The notes beneath the pieces are model-generated. The model was not told the origin of the DNA. It ran no database searches and saw only the letters and a program-made list of their open reading frames with translations. A stretch of 64,000 nt of DNA from NCBI RefSeq assembly GCF_902859895.1, contig NZ_CADIKM010000004.1:290927-354926 (forward strand), written 5' to 3'. Origin of the DNA: Pararobbsia alpina (GTDB lineage: Bacteria; Pseudomonadota; Gammaproteobacteria; Burkholderiales; Burkholderiaceae). Shown here one piece after another: positions 10,121 to 18,873 of the stretch. A program made the position numbers and the translations under genes. The stretch's first letter is position 1; every line of letters begins with the position of its first letter.

Positions 10121-11652
10121 TGTTCTGCCATTTTTCTCAACGTGCCTACCGTCGCGTCGCTCATATCGCCGCGATCGATAGCACGAATCAGCGCTGCGCC
10201 GAGTTCTTCAGCGCTCAAGTGTCGCTCTGTGGCGCACACTTCCCCGAAGTTGCGCCAAATGAAATAGTCGCTGCGCGCGGGCTCAATGTCGAGCTTGCCA
10301 AATATATGCGGCAAAGCGGGTACATGATCGCCATAAAAACACAGCACGGTCTTGCGCCGCCGTGTACGCAGGTACTCGAGCAGCGCGGCGATCATTGCAT
10401 CGGCATTTGCCAGATGACGCAAATACGCAGTCAAGTCGTGCCAGTGGGCGCCGTCGCCAAGCGTGTGGTATTTCGTGGCCTCGCCTGGCTCTACCGTCTC
10501 GAGGTTCAACGGGCCGTGGTTTTCCATGGTCATCGCGAAGATAAACGCGGGCTCGTCGCCCCCGGTTTCGAGCGAGTGAATAATGGCGTCTGCAACAGCG
10601 GCATCCCCGACATACGGGCCCGCGTGCCGCGCGTTGGCAAACGAGGCAATGTCGAGAAATTTGTCAATGTGCAGCAGACGGAACACACGATCACGCCCAA
10701 AAAAGTTTGCGTAGTACGGATGAATCGCGAGCGTCCGGTAGCCTGCCCGCTTGAACCATGAGGCAAGCGACGCGCAAGCGTGTCGGACAAATGCATAGGG
10801 GTAGAAACGCGCGTAGCCGAGGAGCGATTCCGGCAGGCCGGACAACATCGCGAACTCGGTACGCATCGTGTTGGCTCCCCACGCTGGCACCGTGAGCTCA
10901 CCGTATTCGACCGATTCGCTGCGCGCCACGTCGTGATGCGAAAGGATCGCCTGGCGGACAAAGGATCCAAGCCGACGAGCATCGAAAAACGACTCGCTTT
11001 GGATCACGACTACGTCGGGACAGGCAGCAGGTGCGCCCAGCGTAAAGGGACCTGATTCCATCGCGCGTCGAAATGTGCGCCACGTCGCAGGCCGCAAGCC
11101 GTTGAGCAGATAGGCGACAAACACTGCGAAAAAACCGTGGCGTCGCTGGTCGTCGGACGGAATGAGCGAGAGTGGAAGACGTGCGGCAAGCAGGCTGCCC
11201 ACAACTAGACACGCACACGCTGCCAGAAAGACGAAGATCGCTGGCTGCAGTGCATGCCGTTTTTCAAGGAGGAAGCCTGCTATCAGCAATCCAGTACCGA
11301 GAGCGATCGCCAAAACCTTGCTTGCGCTCAGGAAAGGTAGATATAGGCGCGGATGCGCAAACAGCTGGCTGAAAAGGCTGAGATCTGTGAACACAAATGG
11401 CTCGCGCAGCGACGCATATTTCGCGTTGCTCACAGCAGCCAATAGGCCGACCACCGCGGCCGATACGAAGCTGGAGAACTGTGCGCGCCCGCTCACCAGC
11501 ACCATGCAAAGAAAGACGAACACCACTCCCAGCACGTGGATAGAAAGCGCAACCATCGACCGGCGTGCCGGCGCGCGTGGCGCGGCAATGGCGTCGAACG
11601 CAAACGACAACGCCATCGTGCCCGCCAAAGTGAGTGCGAGCCGACTGTCCAC
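10117..11652 (-). CDS. wcbQ: LTA-synthase/sulfatase-superfamily membrane enzyme (WcbQ-like)
   Basis: This 511-residue protein has four or five hydrophobic helices in the first 160 residues, then a periplasmic alkaline-phosphatase-superfamily domain from about 210. Metal and nucleophile positions of LtaS/OpgB-type phosphoglycerol or phosphoethanolamine transferases can be seen: E220 in VIQSESFFD, a threonine nucleophile T262 in GANTMRTEF, H379 in MENHGP, and D442-H443 in FYGDHVPAL. It probably adds or removes a phosphate- or sulfate-linked group on the capsule or its lipid at the outer face of the inner membrane. The start is GTG 11652, one base before the wcbP stop. A transferase versus a hydrolase role cannot be settled here. 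Confidence 0.82.
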   Translation of the reverse strand: MDSRLALTLAGTMALSFAFDAIAAPRAPARRSMVALSIHVLGVVFVFLCMVLVSGRAQFSSFVSAAVVGLLAAVSNAKYASLREPFVFTDLSLFSQLFAHPRLYLPFLSASKVLAIALGTGLLIAGFLLEKRHALQPAIFVFLAACACLVVGSLLAARLPLSLIPSDDQRRHGFFAVFVAYLLNGLRPATWRTFRRAMESGPFTLGAPAACPDVVVIQSESFFDARRLGSFVRQAILSHHDVARSESVEYGELTVPAWGANTMRTEFAMLSGLPESLLGYARFYPYAFVRHACASLASWFKRAGYRTLAIHPYYANFFGRDRVFRLLHIDKFLDIASFANARHAGPYVGDAAVADAIIHSLETGGDEPAFIFAMTMENHGPLNLETVEPGEATKYHTLGDGAHWHDLTAYLRHLANADAMIAALLEYLRTRRRKTVLCFYGDHVPALPHIFGKLDIEPARSDYFIWRNFGEVCATERHLSAEELGAALIRAIDRGDMSDATVGTLRKMAEQ

Positions 11653-12438
11653 CTAGCATTCCCTCTGCGGCAGGTATGACATTCTGCCGAGAATCGCATC
11701 GGCCATAGCAGGGGGCAATAGTGGCAACAGTCGCATGCCTAGCGCCAATAGGCTGGGAAAGGCGATTTCCGTGCGTCCAAGCGCGAGCTTGCGTTGAATA
11801 TGTTGAGCCGCTTTCTCAGCGGACCACAGGAACGGTTTGTTGCCTGGAAACACATCGCTCATTGACGTCTTAACGAAACCGGGCAGTACGACCGACAGAC
11901 GTACACCGTCGCGTGCGAGGAGCGGGCGCACCGAATCACCGTAGGCTTTAATAGCCGCCTTGCTCGCGCAATAGGCTGGAGAAATCGCCATGCCGCGCAG
12001 TGCAGCAAGCGAACTAACCAAGGCGATTTGCCCGCGACGGCGTGAGCGCATGCGCGCGACAACCGGCAGCACCGCGTGCGTCGTGCCGTAGAAGTTGGTG
12101 TCGACGATGGCCGCCGTACGTTCCAGTTCTTCCCAGTCGTGGACGGAAGCGAGCGTGCTAGCTACGCCGGCGTTGGCGACCAGCAGGTCGATTGGGTGAA
12201 CGTCGTCGAATTGGTGCAGCCAGGATTGCATGGCTGAGGAGTCGCGTACATCGATCTGGACTGCGTCTACTAATGCGCCCTTTGCCCGGCACGCCAGTGC
12301 TGAATTCCCGAGGCGTTCAGTATCGCGGCCAATCAGACCGAGCACCACGCCTGGCGCCGCATAGGAGAGCGCGAGCGCACGGCCAAGCCCCGCACTCGCG
12401 CCAGTGATGACGATGCGGCGCGGAGCGGTGCTAGACAT
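11653..12438 (-). CDS. wcbP: short-chain dehydrogenase/reductase (WcbP-like)
   Basis: The 261-residue product is a classical SDR with a Rossmann cofactor loop TGASAGLGR (glycines at 13, 17 and 19), NAG near residue 89, catalytic S143, and Y156/K160 in AYCASK. The C-terminal 35 residues are hydrophobic and proline-rich (LLALGMRLLPLLPP), suggesting membrane association. SDRs of this class reduce keto groups of lipids or sugars. In this operon a natural substrate would be the 3-keto-amine produced by the neighbouring oxoamine synthase, by analogy with 3-ketosphinganine reductase; that is inference. It overlaps wcbO by 8 bp and abuts the wcbQ start. Confidence 0.88.
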   Translation of the reverse strand: MSSTAPRRIVITGASAGLGRALALSYAAPGVVLGLIGRDTERLGNSALACRAKGALVDAVQIDVRDSSAMQSWLHQFDDVHPIDLLVANAGVASTLASVHDWEELERTAAIVDTNFYGTTHAVLPVVARMRSRRRGQIALVSSLAALRGMAISPAYCASKAAIKAYGDSVRPLLARDGVRLSVVLPGFVKTSMSDVFPGNKPFLWSAEKAAQHIQRKLALGRTEIAFPSLLALGMRLLPLLPPAMADAILGRMSYLPQREC

Positions 12439-13639
12439 TAGCAGCCGCCTCGAGACGCTGCACCGCTCCGGCTATTGCCATCGCAATGCCCGTACGGCTG
12501 TAGAAGTCACCGTTGATCTGAGTATGGTCGACGACATAGTCGAGGAAGGCTTGATATAGATGCATGTCCGGCTGCTCGCCGTACGACCAGAAGTCGTCGA
12601 GCGAGCCTTGCCACGTTAGTCCCGGCATGCTGTAGATCGCCGTGCCGAGCGCGATCACCGGACGGCGGTGATGCAACGCCGACAAGCCAACCGTGCTGTT
12701 GACGACCACCGTACCGCGGGCGTTGTCTAGTAGGGTCGGCAAGTGACCGGCGTCGATAAAACGCAGGCGGTCGGCCACACCCAGTTCGCGAGCCACCTGC
12801 TCGGCATGGCGACGATAGTCGATGAGGCCAGTGTCAAGCGGATGGTTCTTGATCACGAGCTGGGTGTCGGCCGGCGCATGGCGCGCGAAGGAGTTCAGCA
12901 CCTTTCTGATCGCTTGCCGCACGCCGTCGAAGGGCGAGTGCACGACGATCTGTGCATCGGAATTCAGTTGTAGCGGGAAAATGTAGTAGGCAAGGCGTTC
13001 GTCGAGCAGGTCGCGGGTGACGCGTTCCGCGTCGCGATAGTGCTGGCCCTGGCGCAACGCGCGAGCTGCCAGGCCCGAGTATTCGAAGAAGCCGTTTCTA
13101 GGGCGATGACTGCGGTAATGCGGGAAACGCGATGCGTAAAGCATGTTTGCGCTGCGATAGCGGATATCGTGAAACGCGCGTTCGTAAAGGTTATAGCCGG
13201 TGTGCTGCCCGGCCGGACTCGGCGGTATGAACGAGCGTTGTTCCAGATACCAGCCGGGATCGCGCGGCAACTGGGAACGGCCGTTCACGCCGTGCTTTTC
13301 CAGGGTAAGCCAGTTGGGGCGAACGTAACCTTCCTCGAAGACATGGACCATTAAGCCATTAGCCTGCGAAATGGCATGCATGGGGCGGTGGATCTCGCGG
13401 CAATCCCCAAACATGACTACGTCCGTAAAGATGCCTTCTCTTATGCGATCAGCGTACCAATCAGATAGCTCGCTTGACTGGCCATAGAAATTCCAGCCGC
13501 AGCCGTCACCGGCGTAAACAATATCGCCGCCGCAGAAATTGACTCTACGAACCAAATGGCCCCGCTTACGCAGCGCAGCCGCCAATCGGCCAAAAAACGG
13601 AGAAGCCGTGCCTTGCAGGGCCAAAAAGGAGCGTTGCAT
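12431..13639 (-). CDS. wcbO: KpsS-like capsule Kdo transferase / export protein (WcbO-like)
   Basis: The 402-residue protein matches the KpsS/LipB family (Capsule_synth domain), cytosolic retaining beta-Kdo glycosyltransferases that start the linker on the capsule lipid. Recognisable stretches are the N-terminal LQGTASPFFGRLAAALRKRG, GDCREIHRPMH, VFEEGYVRPNWLTLE and the C-terminal VVVNSTVGLSALHHRRPVI. The length is typical. It is the first gene of the minus-strand operon, so its upstream region (13640 onward) should carry the operon promoter. Its usual partner, KpsC (WcbA-like), is encoded 18 kb away at 31794. Confidence 0.88.
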   Translation of the reverse strand: MQRSFLALQGTASPFFGRLAAALRKRGHLVRRVNFCGGDIVYAGDGCGWNFYGQSSELSDWYADRIREGIFTDVVMFGDCREIHRPMHAISQANGLMVHVFEEGYVRPNWLTLEKHGVNGRSQLPRDPGWYLEQRSFIPPSPAGQHTGYNLYERAFHDIRYRSANMLYASRFPHYRSHRPRNGFFEYSGLAARALRQGQHYRDAERVTRDLLDERLAYYIFPLQLNSDAQIVVHSPFDGVRQAIRKVLNSFARHAPADTQLVIKNHPLDTGLIDYRRHAEQVARELGVADRLRFIDAGHLPTLLDNARGTVVVNSTVGLSALHHRRPVIALGTAIYSMPGLTWQGSLDDFWSYGEQPDMHLYQAFLDYVVDHTQINGDFYSRTGIAMAIAGAVQRLEAAANV

Positions 13640-14080
13640 CTGCGAACGTCAAAGTGCGGCACCAGGCTTGTCCTTGGGACGCGACAAGCTTTCCCCTAAA
13701 CAACCCCGAGTGATTTAAGTTGATGGCGGGTGGTCTTTAGCAGGCACAAAGGGTACATCATTGCTACTGAAATTAATAGGAGCCTAAGCGAAAATCTTGG
13801 ATCATGTCGCCAGAACTTCGCGATAGCGTGACTCCTTTCGTGTCGCTATATCGATCGCCCTTGTTGTGTTCCGAGGCGTGCGCTTAGATTTATGTGCAAC
13901 CGCCTGCTAGACCTCAAGGCTTGGTCAAGGCGCATCCATTGAGCGAGCGCTCGCGTCGGCCCGCTATAGATACTTGCGCAGTCATTGGCTGCAAGTGTTG
14001 CTGGCATGTCCCGTTCTCTCTGCTGATTCGCGAATGCTTCAGAAGGGAATCTGTAAGAGCCATCTAATTGGGATAAGACT
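13640..14080. other. divergent intergenic region between the two capsule operons
   Basis: About 440 bp separate the first gene of the wcbO-T operon (minus) from the export genes (plus). The section 13720-13800 is AT-richer than its surroundings and is the natural place for divergent promoters, but I found no pair of -35/-10 boxes good enough to call. I looked for the ops (RfaH recruitment, GGCGGTAG-type) element and did not find it. Reading frames here are short and have no recognisable product. Confidence 0.4.
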
Positions 14081-14290
14081 TTGGAAACAGTAGCTAACAA
14101 TAAAACGGCAGTACCACCGGCGGGCAAGAAGCGAGGCTTGATCGAGCGCCTCGAGGGAGTCAATCGGCTCTTTGTCCTGACGGTCGTTTTGTCGACCACG
14201 ATCGCCATTGATTATTTTGGCTTGATTGCCTCGGGGTGTATGTGTCAGAGTCACACTTCGTCGTGCGCAGCCCCGTGATCAGGGCATAGC
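14081..14290 (+). pseudogene. truncated, frameshifted copy of the wcbD (KpsE-like) 5' end
   Basis: Read from TTG 14081, the translation runs METVANNKTAV and then a stretch with ERLEGVNRLF, TTIAIDYFGLIAS. The intact exporter at 14371 has ERIKGINRLF, TTLAILYYGFVAS at the same places. After a run of four G near 14230 the frame changes, and in the next frame VYVSESHFVVRS continues, matching VYVSESRFVVRS of the intact gene. Homology then stops and a stop codon follows at about 14290. The piece therefore equals the first 60-65 residues of WcbD with one frameshift and no remainder. Both copies begin TTG GAA A, which supports TTG as the ancestral start. Confidence 0.8.
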
Positions 14291-14370
14291 TTAACACCCC
14301 ACCGCGCCTCCACCACCCTCCCTCTCGCGAACTCAATCTTACGCGACAGCGCTACATTCCTGGATCAAAA

Positions 14371-15525
14371 TTGGAAAACGTATCGAGCAGCATGGCGACT
14401 CATTTGTCCGCCAAGCCCCCTAAGACCGTCAGGGAACGCATCAAAGGCATCAACCGTCTCTTTGCCTGTACCGTCCTCGTCCCCACCACGCTCGCCATCC
14501 TCTATTACGGGTTCGTTGCTTCCGATGTTTATGTCTCGGAATCGCGCTTTGTGGTGCGCAGTGTGCGGCAGCAGCAACAGACGAGCATGGTCAACGCGCT
14601 TCTGGAGGGAACGGGTTTTTCCAAAGCCGACGACGATACCTACCCGCTGATCGACTACATCGAGTCGCGAGATGCGTTGAGGGAACTCAATCAGAATGAT
14701 TACATTCTGAACTCCTACTCCAAGCAAGGAGACTTCATCAGCCGCTTCCATACGATGCTCGGCGGCAGTTTCGAAAACCTGTGGCGGTACTATGGCAAAC
14801 ACATCGCGTCTGCCACGCTGGATCCCACGTCGTCGATCACGACCCTACAAGTACGGTCCTACACGGCAAAGGATGCGGAGCAGATCAACGCGACGCTCAT
14901 TCAGATCAGCGAACGTCTGATCAATCGCCTCAACGACCGCGCCGCCAGCGATACTGTCCAGTTCGCGCAACGTCAGCTGGAGCTTGCTGCCCAGAAGGCG
15001 AAGGATGCCGCAATGGCACTGGCGGCCTATCGCCAATCGCATACCGTTTTCGATCCCGAAAGGCAGTCCGCCCTCCAGCTTCAACAGGTAGCCAGCCTGC
15101 AAACGCAGCTGTTGGCGGCCCAGTCCCAGCTCGGCCAATTGCAGGCCATCTCGCCGCAGAACCCGCAGATTCCTGTTCTGCGCAAATATATCGACACGCT
15201 GAACAGCCAGATTCAGTCCGCGACCGGCACAGTGGCGGGCGGCCAGAACTCGCTGTCCGAGAAAGCAACCACCTATACGCGTCTGGAACTCGATGCCGAG
15301 TTCGCCGACAAGGAACTCGCCGCGGCTATGGCCGCACTCGATAGCGCGCGCGCCGAGGCGCAAAAGCAGCAACTCTATCTCGAAGTTCTCGTCAATCCGA
15401 ATACGCCGGATATTGCGGTTGAACCGAAGCGGATTCGTGGCATCATCGCCGCGTTTGCGGTGGGCGTCATCTGCTGGGCCGTACTGACGCTGCTGATCGC
15501 CAGCATTCGAGAGCATCAGGACTAA
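14371..15525 (+). CDS. wcbD: capsule export inner-membrane protein, KpsE/CtrB family (WcbD-like)
   Basis: This 384-residue polysaccharide co-polymerase-type protein should link the inner-membrane ABC exporter to the outer-membrane Wza-like channel. A transmembrane helix lies at about 31-50 (FACTVLVPTTLAILYYGF), followed by the family motif VYVSESRFVVRS. A long heptad-rich periplasmic region spans about 175-340, and a second transmembrane helix lies near the C-terminus (IIAAFAVGVICWAVLTLLIA) with a short charged tail. Start choice is uncertain: TTG 14371 (conserved in the upstream broken copy) or ATG 14392. It is the first gene of a three-gene export operon. Confidence 0.9.
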   Translation: MENVSSSMATHLSAKPPKTVRERIKGINRLFACTVLVPTTLAILYYGFVASDVYVSESRFVVRSVRQQQQTSMVNALLEGTGFSKADDDTYPLIDYIESRDALRELNQNDYILNSYSKQGDFISRFHTMLGGSFENLWRYYGKHIASATLDPTSSITTLQVRSYTAKDAEQINATLIQISERLINRLNDRAASDTVQFAQRQLELAAQKAKDAAMALAAYRQSHTVFDPERQSALQLQQVASLQTQLLAAQSQLGQLQAISPQNPQIPVLRKYIDTLNSQIQSATGTVAGGQNSLSEKATTYTRLELDAEFADKELAAAMAALDSARAEAQKQQLYLEVLVNPNTPDIAVEPKRIRGIIAAFAVGVICWAVLTLLIASIREHQD

Positions 15526-15528
15526 GCG

Positions 15529-16329
15529 ATGAACGCACCCTCCACCATACCGCTGATACGGTCCTTACGCATACAGGCACGCATCATCCACGCATTGATC
15601 ATGCGTGAGATCATTACACGCTACGGGCGACACAACATCGGTTTTGCATGGCTGTTTGCCGAACCCATGCTGTTCACGATAGGTGTCATGGCGTTATGGA
15701 GCGTCGCGCACGATGCCAATCCGAACCATCACATCAACATCGTTTCGTTCGCGCTGACGAGTTATTCGACGCTTCTCGTGTGGCGGAACGGTATAGGGCG
15801 ATGCGCGCTTGCCATCGAACCTAATGCGTCCCTACTCTTTCACCGCAATGTCCGAGTGATCGATCTGTTTTTTGCCCGACTCGCTCTTGAAATCGGCGGT
15901 GTCACGCTATCGACTGTGACCCTGATGTTCGGTCTCGTGGCCGCCGGCATCATCGATCCCCCTGTCGACATCGTGAATATGGTGATCGGTTGGGGACTGT
16001 TGGCTTGGTATACCTGCGCGATGGGTCTGATCATTGGTGGCCTCACCGAATACAGCGAGGTAGTCGATCGCATATGGCATCCACTCGCATATTTCCAGAT
16101 TCCGGTATCCGGGGCGTTCGTCATGACGAGCTATCTGCCTCCTAAGGCGCGCGACATCGTGATGCTCTTCCCGGTTTCGCACTGCACCGAATTGTTCCGG
16201 TACGGGTATTTCGGAAGCCAGGTTACCCCCTACTACAGCATTCCATATGTCTGCACATGGTGTCTGGTCCTGACTTGGTTAGGCTTTCTGGTTGTTCGCG
16301 GCGCATCTAAACGAGTAGAAATGCAATGA
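15529..16329 (+). CDS. wzm: capsule ABC transporter permease, KpsM/Wzm family
   Basis: The 266-residue integral membrane protein of the ABC-2 type has about six hydrophobic helices. The KpsM-typical N-terminal cytosolic segment includes [23 protein letters not shown], and [16 protein letters not shown] lies near the C-terminus. It forms the transmembrane pore through which the finished lipid-linked capsule leaves the cytoplasm. It starts 3 bp after the wcbD stop and its own stop overlaps the start of the ATPase gene (ATGA), so the subunits are translationally coupled. Confidence 0.92.
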   Translation: MNAPSTIPLIRSLRIQARIIHALIMREIITRYGRHNIGFAWLFAEPMLFTIGVMALWSVAHDANPNHHINIVSFALTSYSTLLVWRNGIGRCALAIEPNASLLFHRNVRVIDLFFARLALEIGGVTLSTVTLMFGLVAAGIIDPPVDIVNMVIGWGLLAWYTCAMGLIIGGLTEYSEVVDRIWHPLAYFQIPVSGAFVMTSYLPPKARDIVMLFPVSHCTELFRYGYFGSQVTPYYSIPYVCTWCLVLTWLGFLVVRGASKRVEMQ

Positions 16330-16982
16330 TTGAGCTGATCGACGTTTGCAAGAAATATGAAGTGCGCGACGGTAAACGTCTGGTTTTGGATAATGTGAAC
16401 TGCCAGATCAAACGCGGCGAGCACATCGGCATCCTTGGCAAGAATGGCGCAGGAAAATCAACGCTGATTCGCCTGATCAGCGGTTCCGAGTTGCCGACGG
16501 CCGGTCAGATCAAACGCGGGATGAGCGTCTCGTGGCCTCTCGCGTTTTCTGGCGGCTTCCAGGGTAGCCTGACCGGGCTGGATAATCTGCGTTTCGTTTG
16601 CCGCGTATACAGCGCTTCCTACGAAAAGGCTCTGCCTTTCGTTGAGGAATTCACCGGTCTCGGCAATTATCTGCGCGAACCCGTAAAACGGTATTCAAGT
16701 GGGATGAGAGCGAAATTGGCGTTTGCCATTTCGATGGCAATCGATTTCGATTGTTTCCTCATCGACGAAGTCATCGCCGTAGGCGATTCCGAATTTCAGC
16801 GCAAATGCCATATCGAGCTATTCGAGAAACGCTCGGATCGAGCCATGATCATGGTTTCACACGACCCGCGCATGATACGCGAGCACTGCACGCGCTCCTA
16901 CGTTATCGAATCCGGCATATTAAGATATTTTTCCGACGTGGAAACCGCATACGAATACTACGAAAGACCATTGGGAAATTGA
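16326..16982 (+). CDS. wzt: capsule ABC transporter ATP-binding protein, KpsT/Wzt family
   Basis: The 218-residue ATPase drives capsule export with the preceding permease. Walker A GKNGAGKS lies at 38-45, the ABC signature YSSGMRAK near 123-130 and Walker B FLIDEV at 144-149, followed by a D-loop region and the H-loop VSHDPRM. It is short, as expected for KpsT-type subunits without the C-terminal carbohydrate-binding domain of O-antigen Wzt proteins. Export is therefore expected to be independent of recognition of a capped chain end. The gene ends just before a large inverted-repeat element shared with the convergent gene. Confidence 0.92.
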   Translation: MIELIDVCKKYEVRDGKRLVLDNVNCQIKRGEHIGILGKNGAGKSTLIRLISGSELPTAGQIKRGMSVSWPLAFSGGFQGSLTGLDNLRFVCRVYSASYEKALPFVEEFTGLGNYLREPVKRYSSGMRAKLAFAISMAIDFDCFLIDEVIAVGDSEFQRKCHIELFEKRSDRAMIMVSHDPRMIREHCTRSYVIESGILRYFSDVETAYEYYERPLGN

Positions 16983-17008
16983 ACCCGCCCGACGGATCAG
17001 ATCGCTTA

Positions 17009-17107
17009 GTCTTGCCGCAATACACCCAAGTTAAGAGTAAGACTGGCGTCTAGAAAGACGCCGGTAGCGGCAGACCCGCTTAACTTGGGTGGATTCGGTC
17101 TTGCCGC
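17009..17107. repeat. nested inverted repeat flanked by a 10-bp direct repeat
   Basis: A perfect 13-bp inverted repeat has its left arm, CACCCAAGTTAAG, at 17023-17035 and its right arm, the complement, at 17079-17091. It encloses a second perfect hairpin at 17045-17062. Outside it, the 10-mer GTCTTGCCGC occurs in direct orientation at 17009-17018 and 17098-17107. The right arm covers the last codons and stop of the convergent gene that ends at 17080. The layout could be a bidirectional terminator or a small mobile (MITE-like) insertion. Confidence 0.65.
17045..17062. terminator. likely bidirectional transcription terminator hairpin
   Basis: GGCGTCT (17045-17051) and AGACGCC (17056-17062) form a perfect 7-bp GC-rich stem with an AGAA loop. 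The hairpin sits between convergent genes (wzt ending 16982 and the minus-strand gene ending 17080). There is no clear T-run on either side, so efficiency as an intrinsic terminator is uncertain. Confidence 0.45.
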
Positions 17108-18522
17108 TTCACGAATACTTTCTCGACTCGCCCCCGAATCCAGTTTTCCGCATGGAGCCGGATTTCCACGTTCTTCGCGGGCTTCGACAACAAAAAGGGG
17201 AGTGTAAGTACGGACGGAACCGGATTCATTCCCGCCAGGTAATCCCGGATGGCAATCGCGTTGCCGAAATCGCGAGCGACATCGATCGACACGTTTCCGC
17301 TGGATTCAAAATCCTCTTCCAGAACAATACAGGCGATGTACGATCCTGCGTTCAGGTCGATGTATGGTCCCGACATCAAGTAACCCTGACGCCGCGGCAA
17401 ATGTCCCGTGGGCAGATCACAGTCCGGGAATTTCATGACCGGCACCAGATTCTCGATATCCGGTCCATATGAAAACGAGGCATCCCCGGCATCGCCCCTC
17501 GAGACCGACGGAGAAATACCGATATTGGACAGTGAGCGCCCCCTGCAGCACACTTCGGTACGCAAGATGTTGACGCCGTCGGCTTGACCTCTGAGCGGAA
17601 TCCTGACTGGTATATAGGCAATATCCTTGTCAAACGACACGATATCCGCGCTGCGATAGAAATAGTTCGTGCGGAAGCACGGAGACGAAAAACCCAGCAC
17701 CGTCGTTTTGAAGATCAGATCCCCCCGTTCCAGCCGCTCCTTCATCCCGAAACTCAGATCGACATCCATGTTCTCGCAGTGGACGTCGCCCTGCACCAGC
17801 CGCTGGGCGTTCGGGGCCGCCAAAATCCTGGCAAATCTCTCCCGCTCCCCCTCCAGAAAGGCAATCGCATCGAAACTGTCGCGATCGAGCAAAAAATTCC
17901 TGATCAGCGCCCTCAGTACACCATATCGCTTGAATTCTTCCGCCATCCAGTGATCGAAATAATCAATATACTGGACATGGACATTCTCAATCTTTTCTAT
18001 ATTCCTTGCATTCTCAACGTCGTCGCTGTCGTTTTTCGATACGTACACATCCAACGATCTGACGGGATAGCTCCGGATAATATTTCGGACGTCGGACAGT
18101 TCTTCAGGTACGCCACATAGCTGATCGAAATGCGCGATGAAACGGGTATCCCCCATCATACGGCACGTGCGGGCCGACACCGTCGTCTGCGGAGAAATGG
18201 CGACGATCTTGTCTGCCTTGAGGTGGGCACCATAGAGGATGGCGCCATATGCACCCATGCTGTCCCCGATGCACAAAACCCGCTTGTATCGGGCGCAAAT
18301 CGTACCCAAATGGTCAATCACCTCGTGAAATGTCTCGCCCGCCCCGGCGATCCCGCCGGTATACCATGAGTTATCGAGATCCTTGATCAGGATCGCCGAA
18401 AACTGATCACTGTGAGACAAGGAAGAAAAATCGAAGTCGTTTGCCTTCGACCCATTGGAATTGTAAGCGGTAAACGCAATTATTATGGAGTCCGTGTCGC
18501 TCAGATTAGATCTAACCCACAT
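17080..18522 (-). CDS. alpha/beta-hydrolase-like protein with C-terminal GPYI module
   Basis: I do not recognise a named family for this 480-residue protein. Residues 10-205 look like an alpha/beta hydrolase: a nucleophile elbow GDSMGAYGA with S88, acidic residues around 164-168, and H191 in DHWMAEEF as possible triad partners. The C-terminal half (about 260-480) is beta-rich. It contains SGPYIDLNAGSYIACIVLEE at about 384-403, closely resembling a segment at the end of the sulfotransferase encoded at 23187. A capsule-modifying esterase or acyltransferase is plausible, and its position at the end of the cassette fits. No signal peptide is visible, so it should act in the cytosol. Confidence 0.7.
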   Translation of the reverse strand: MWVRSNLSDTDSIIIAFTAYNSNGSKANDFDFSSLSHSDQFSAILIKDLDNSWYTGGIAGAGETFHEVIDHLGTICARYKRVLCIGDSMGAYGAILYGAHLKADKIVAISPQTTVSARTCRMMGDTRFIAHFDQLCGVPEELSDVRNIIRSYPVRSLDVYVSKNDSDDVENARNIEKIENVHVQYIDYFDHWMAEEFKRYGVLRALIRNFLLDRDSFDAIAFLEGERERFARILAAPNAQRLVQGDVHCENMDVDLSFGMKERLERGDLIFKTTVLGFSSPCFRTNYFYRSADIVSFDKDIAYIPVRIPLRGQADGVNILRTEVCCRGRSLSNIGISPSVSRGDAGDASFSYGPDIENLVPVMKFPDCDLPTGHLPRRQGYLMSGPYIDLNAGSYIACIVLEEDFESSGNVSIDVARDFGNAIAIRDYLAGMNPVPSVLTLPFLLSKPAKNVEIRLHAENWIRGRVEKVFVKRQDRIHPS

Positions 18523-18873
18523 ATCCGCTCCAAATCAAACCAAAGTATACAAATCGGACGACAGGCATGATGCAGTCTGCATGGCCGTTTCATACTCGTC
18601 ACGAAGAGAGATGACCGTGTCCATCCGGCGCCGGATTTCTGCTGTCCCCGTGTGAGGCCAAAGCGAGCCCGACCCGGATCTCGCCAAAACAATCCCCAAT
18701 TTGACGATCCACTGACGCGCAAACAGGTCGGTTGCATCCCGCTCAGGGAAAAATCAATTCGGCTCGCCGGAAACATGGACACAATCCTGTTCCATACCAC
18801 CGGTCTGGATGACGTTGTTTTTTCCTCTCTTAATGCAACGCACTCCAGCCCGGCAGACATCTACGCCCGCCGG
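18523..18873. other. gene-free gap
   Basis: This 350-bp gap lies between two minus-strand cassette genes. One reading frame of about 119 codons crosses it, but its translation is rich in R, S and C and matches nothing I recognise. A perfect 12-bp palindrome, TCCGGCGCCGGA, lies at about 18624-18635. It may hold the promoter of the hydrolase-like gene, although no convincing boxes were found. Confidence 0.4.

Noticed and set aside
13640..14370. Search for an ops/JUMPstart element upstream of the capsule operons
   Set aside because: No GGCGGTAG-type sequence was found, so RfaH control is not supported by sequence.
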